In this document: positions 26,101 through 32,100 of the stretch, one piece after another
Position numbering within the stretch: the stretch's first letter is position 1
How the letters are laid out: each line of letters starts with the position of its first letter
Assembly: GCA_029964075.1 (NCBI GenBank)
Contig: CM057148.1
Span: forward strand, 25,351,916 to 25,415,915
Direction of reading: 5' to 3'
Length of the DNA: 64,000 nt
From: Patiria pectinifera
Lineage: Eukaryota > Echinodermata > Asteroidea > Valvatida > Asterinidae
Translations under genes and position numbers: made by a program
Notes under the pieces: model-generated
The model's input: the letters and a program-made list of their open reading frames with translations, nothing else
Databases searched by the model: none
Told to the model about the DNA's origin: nothing

Positions 26101-29100
26101 ATCTGGTCTTGACTACAACACTGCAAGAGACACCTGGATATGAACTACAATCCCTGCCAAAATGGTTGCGACACGTCATAATATGCTTACCCTCCCCCTG
26201 TCCCCCGCTCCCCTGGTTTACACCCTCCCTCTCCACATCTCATGCAGGGTACATACATTCACACAATCCCGGCCAAAATGGTTGGGACACGTCCACGCAA
26301 GAGCATACCCTCCCCCGGTCCCCCGCTCCCCCGGTCAATGTTGCCATCTCACGCTTGAGCACAGACCGCACAATGAGAGACAACATTGGTCGGGGGCCGG
26401 GGGTGAGGACCAGCAAGTTTTGGCTGGAATTGTAGGGTAGCTCGATCAACCTTTAACCCTAACTCCCTAGTCCTTTTTGCTAGGGGATGTAGCCTCAATC
26501 CTGCAAAATCCTCCAATCGGCCTCATGGAAAAATAGCATATAGCCTCAATCCTGCAAATTCCTCCGTTGTTTCTTGAATATGGTCCATGGAGGGGTGACC
26601 ACTGCCTGAATCCTGCAAAATCCTCCAGGCTATGACTGTCATTAGGCTGAGGCAGTGACATCCTGGAGCAGTGCGGAGGATGTCAAGTATAAATCAAGGA
26701 CTAAATTTATGCACGGCTGAGCATAAACAACACAAGGTCCGGCCCAAGACCTTGACACAGTGCGTCCTCCGAAATCAGCAACGCACTTTGGCCATGTAAC
26801 CTCAATCCTGCAAATTCCTCCAATTTGCAAAATGGATTTCTGGGGATTCAGGGCGGTTAGGGTTAATAGAACACACGGCATATCCTCATTTGTCAAGTGC
26901 GATGTGACCTGCACCCGATTTCATCAAAATCTTCGTAACTTACGATGCATCGCAGCGCTGCGATGCGTCGTATCTCTACGATGCGTCACAGCTGCAACGC
27001 GTCCTGCGATCCATTTCACTAAACACGTCGTAAGTGCGACGCGTCGTAGGTGTATTTATAGCACAACTCGGTGACTGTTTTATGTCTATAGTCAGCGTAC
27101 AGTAAATAGTCGTCTGATATTCAACAAAGAGTCGTCGGATCTCGGCTCGAAATTTGTTTTTGAAGTAGAACAATCTCTCATTGGACTGTATAGCTACTTT
27201 GAAATTTCAACTCTAATATTCCGGGCTAATTCATAATTATTCAATGAATTTTCTATTTACAACTTCACACATTGCCTCGGTATTATAATCTCATTAATAT
27301 AATGTTTGTGGCATAAAACTGGCTTAGAAATGACTCTTCTTATTTTGCGATGACCACTAGACAGAAATGGAAGATACGACGCGTCGCGGTTTGACGCGGT
27401 GTTACATCGTAACTTCGAGTTGCGCGGCGCCACTTAGGCTCGGGTGCTGGTCACTCGAAGCCCAATCACCAGCTACTAGCGGGCTAGAATGGCTGGCAGT
27501 GAACCCCCAGGATATTTGTTTCATTCCACACCTGGCTACGCTATAAATAACGGCTAATTCTCACTTGGGCTCACCTGTTGTCTCATTGAGTTTTTATTCA
27601 TGACGGGAAGAACGCAGTCTACGACCTCAAAGCAGATGTTCTCTCCTTCTTTGTCGCAATCCAACCACAAAACCAGATAGTCCACACCCCGTCCCTGCAA
27701 AACCACAAACATTACACAGAATAATACGTCTGCCATGGACGTATGCCGATTCAAAAAATACAAGAAGTGCGATTCAGAAAAATAATTTAGGGTCTTTAAA
27801 CAGGAAACAATTTTTTTTTCTTTTTTGATCATTTTTAACCCACTTTGAGCACGCTTCAAACTTGGTTGGTTTTTGTAACGCAAACAAGTGTGAATTACTG
27901 TTTGGCCGTAAATGATTTGTTCAATCCTCTTCTGGTATGCTTTGTAGCCTCGAGCTTTGCGCATTTTTTTACCAAAAAAACAAAAATCGGACACTACGTG
28001 TTGCGAGCAGAAGGAAAATTTTCCGCGCCACGCATGATGAAAACTGATTTTCTCGCATATACCGGTACGCTCAGTACACATTGCCAAATTGCCATTCGTA
28101 TAATTAATTAGCCATAATTCCAAAACCCTTTCCTTTATAGTCATGTCATTTCATGGGTATGGTATGTTTAGGAAAAGTTGCTCTATGCATGTGCTGAGTT
28201 TCAAAATTCACTCGATGGTCGAGATCTTGGGGGAGGGGGGAAAGGGGCTGAGAGAGAACTGAAAAAGAGAAACCCCTTTAGGGTTAAATCTGGTTTGTTT
28301 TTGTAACGCCTCCCAACAAATGCCTGAATTATTCATCAGGCCGCGATTTGTTCAACACTCTTCAACATTCAAATACAATTTGTTTTTGCAACGCACACAA
28401 AAACGCCTGAATTATTGTTGAGCAGCAAATAATTTGTTAAAGGGAAGATACAACATTTGCAAACATCAAAACACGAAATGATCAAATTATCACACAAAAT
28501 TAAACTGGATTGTTAGGGAATGACTGTATAAAGCATCCTGTAAAATCGTGGCTCCTGGCGTGCTGAAATTTTCAAGAAAACTTCTATTTTTCCAACGCTG
28601 GTCGGCCGACCAGCGTTGGAGAAAACTGGCTTTTCTTCAAAACTGCTCCAAATTGCTCATATTTAGTTATTCTGCACTTTCATTGCAATTGATTACACAC
28701 TTGTGAAGGGGTACAAGACAGCTAGACAGATTCTTTGACCCTACGATTCCCCAAAGTCTACAAGTTGCTCCATTTCATCTTAAGTGGGGTCAGGGAACCA
28801 GACTACAAGAACATGGTTAGCTTTCTTGGACTTTCCAGCATCTCCAAACCCAAAACGTGAAGCAAGTCAGTTTAACAATATTTTCTGTAACACACTTATC
28901 CTCCAGATCCATTTATTTCTGAAAATTTTCATTCTATCTGTCTTTCAAAATTGAATAAATGTTATATTACAATAGAAAAAATAGAAATTTGAAAAAACAA
29001 GATCTCTCTTCGGGGGTGAAACTCGAAAACAACATGGGAAGAACAACATTGAATACTCTTATTAAAAGGAAATATATACAACATTTTCAAAAATCAAAAC

Positions 29101-32100
29101 ACACAAAGACCAAATGTGACCGGCTCTAAAAAAAAAAAGGGTATTAAGTTGCCCTTAGCATTATTGTGTAGTGGCCCGCTCAACATTGAGAGGGTGAAAT
29201 TTTTTTTAAAATGTGATATTCATTTTCTGTTATGAATGACATACCTACAGTTTCAGGTTACTTTCACAGAAATGTTGATTTCGATGAACAAAGTGGAAAA
29301 AAACAACCATTTTGTGTGCATCATTCTAATATTCTACAACAAAGCCAGCTATTTCAAAGCCTGTTTTCTCAGTTGTGCAATTTGATCACCAAGGAAGTAA
29401 TTAATATGCAAATACATCATATCTCCAAAACAGGAGGGGCTATGGAGCTCTAGTATATACCAAATAAAAGCTTACGTTATGGGCTTTCTAACCATGTATA
29501 TAACTCCATTTCACTTTTTTGCAACATAATACCCTTTTTTTGTGGAGCCGGTCACAAAGTATTATGAAATACCTTACTGGATTGTTACATGTACAGAATG
29601 ACAGTCTAAAGCACCGTATAAAATCATGGCACCTGGTGTGCTGTCATTTTCAAGAAAAGTGGTATTTTTGACATATGCTAGGACAGACCTCCTGTTGTAG
29701 AAGTCGTGGGATTTGTAGCTTGGAATTGGCCTCCTTCTGCTCAGTGAGGGCAGCAAACAACTCCACCTGAATGGGAACAGCGCAAGTCAAGATTAGAATA
29801 GATCCCAGGTGAACTTTTGGAGATTGTTCAAATTTAGTGTCATAATAGTATGGCACATGGAGAACAGTTTTGAACATCTGGTTAAAAACCAGGTTTTTTT
29901 TCTTCTTTTTTTGGCCTAAATATGTAATTCTCACTCAGCTCAATAGCTTCCAATGGCCTTCCATGGACAGCTAAATGGGTTCTTTTAGTAAAACGTGGAT
30001 ATCTGGCCAACAGACCCCTTTACAGTGAGTTACTGTAAACAAAAAAAATCAGTTGACTGAAGTTGTTGAGGGTGCAGACCAGTAAATCGGTCCGAAATTG
30101 CCTGCGCCGGCCAAATCACGATTTGCATGCCCTCAAAATCTTCGGTATTTGAGCATGCGGTGGGCCATGAACTTGAGGGTTTGTAAAAAATATGGGTGGA
30201 AACCGTGCACAGGACTGGGAGCTTGCAGTTCTGTGCAATTTTGATGTAATTTGGACCCTAAAAGCGCTCTATTTTGCAACGGAGTGTAGGCATCGTTTTT
30301 CCAAATGGTGATGGACTTCAGGACTATTTTCAGGGGTGATCATCTTCAGATGGACATTTCTCCTAAAAGTCATCAGTTGACCCTCGAAAATTTAAAAGAA
30401 AATGAAAGATGATGAAATAAGCTTTAATTTGATGTGTGTCTCGAACTCCTTGGAGAGTTGTGAGTATTTTTCCCGAATTTTTGAAGTGGGAGCATTTACC
30501 ATTGGGGTCATTGGAAGTTTATTTACTGGTCTGCTACCTTGAGAATTAATCGAGCATACTCACCGGGTCAACTCTGTCCCAATTGTTGTATCGAGCGTTG
30601 AAGTCCAGACCCATGACATGACCACACACAGAGGTAAACTGTCAAATAGTGAATCAAATGATGTTGTGTTAAAATGATCTGAAGTTACATACCAAACAAA
30701 TACAGGGTGAGTCAAAAAGAAGTTGACCGGGATCGGTGATGTTTTTCAAAACAAACAAATGACACTCAAAACCCCAGTGAAGCACATATTAAACAAGCAT
30801 TCTTTTTTGCTTATCTGAAAAAAAGAATGAAACAAATTGATCATTCCTAAGAGAAGTTATGCCTGTTTTACTGAAAGCACTCGTGTTTGTAGCTGTCCAT
30901 GGAATGTTAATGTACACAGCTAAAATGCTAATACTTTACATTTGTTTGTTCAAGTATTCTGTGGACAGCTTGCAAAATGAGGACCTTTATTAAAATAGAC
31001 ATAACTCCTCTTAGGAATGATCAATTTGTTTCATTCTTTTTTTTTCTAATAAGCAGGAGTGCTTGTTAAATATATGCTTTACTGAACTTTTGAGTGTCAT
31101 TTGTTTGTTTTGAAAAACATCACCAATCCCAGTCAACTTCTTTTTGACTCACCCTGTACAGTAGTAGACACCGTGCAGTATACATTGCAACATGTATCTC
31201 ATAGGGCGTTCTTCGTTATTTTTGTGTGTTATTGTTGATGTACATGTATGTACATGAACCCTAACGTGGCGCGGCCCCCAACGTGGCGCACTTTGATTTT
31301 TCACCTGTAGCGCCTAGCTAGAGCAAACGTTTCAACTGAAATTTCACAGAAAGTGAAATTTCATCAAGTTCTCAACACTAAGTTTATAAATCGCGAGTAC
31401 ATTTACCCCTCACAAAGTTAGAAGAAAAATGTATTTTGGCGTGATTTTCTGGTTTTTTTGTCCAAGTGCAAAGTGAACCCTTTGAAAATGCAGAAAAATA
31501 AAAAAAATAATTTTCTGACAAACATCTGGCTGGGTAGGCCTATGTAGAGATAATAATGATTTATCAGAATTTATCAAGTTTACAGAAATTCTTAAACGTT
31601 AATTTGGAATTTTTCCAGATTTATTCAAGTGCGCCACGTTAGGGAACACTCCGCCAATTTGTGCCCAATTTCTGTTGTTGAATTTCGGATTAAATTTTAT
31701 GAAACTGAAATTGTTCACAGAGGTTAAATAGCAGGCATTAATAAGGCAAAAGTACCAGTATTTTACTGCATGAATTTACGGTTTGTCAACAAAGAGGTTT
31801 GGCAACACTACACGAGGAAATTTGGGTAAGCTTCGAAGTGCGCCACGTTAGGGAACACGACTATACAATGAACACGCTAAAGGTTTACTCGGATCATGCC
31901 ATTCTGGACAAATACACAACTATTGCCCTCTAATGCCACCACTCTCAAGTGTGTTCAGAATTAAGGGGGGGGGGTGTTACATTAGGAGACACTCTACAAA
32001 GTTTGAGTAATGCTTAGTTTAGTGGGCTTTTATTGGGGGGGGGGGCGATATACACTGTATTTATAAACACTGTATACATGTACGTTGTACCGGTACATGT

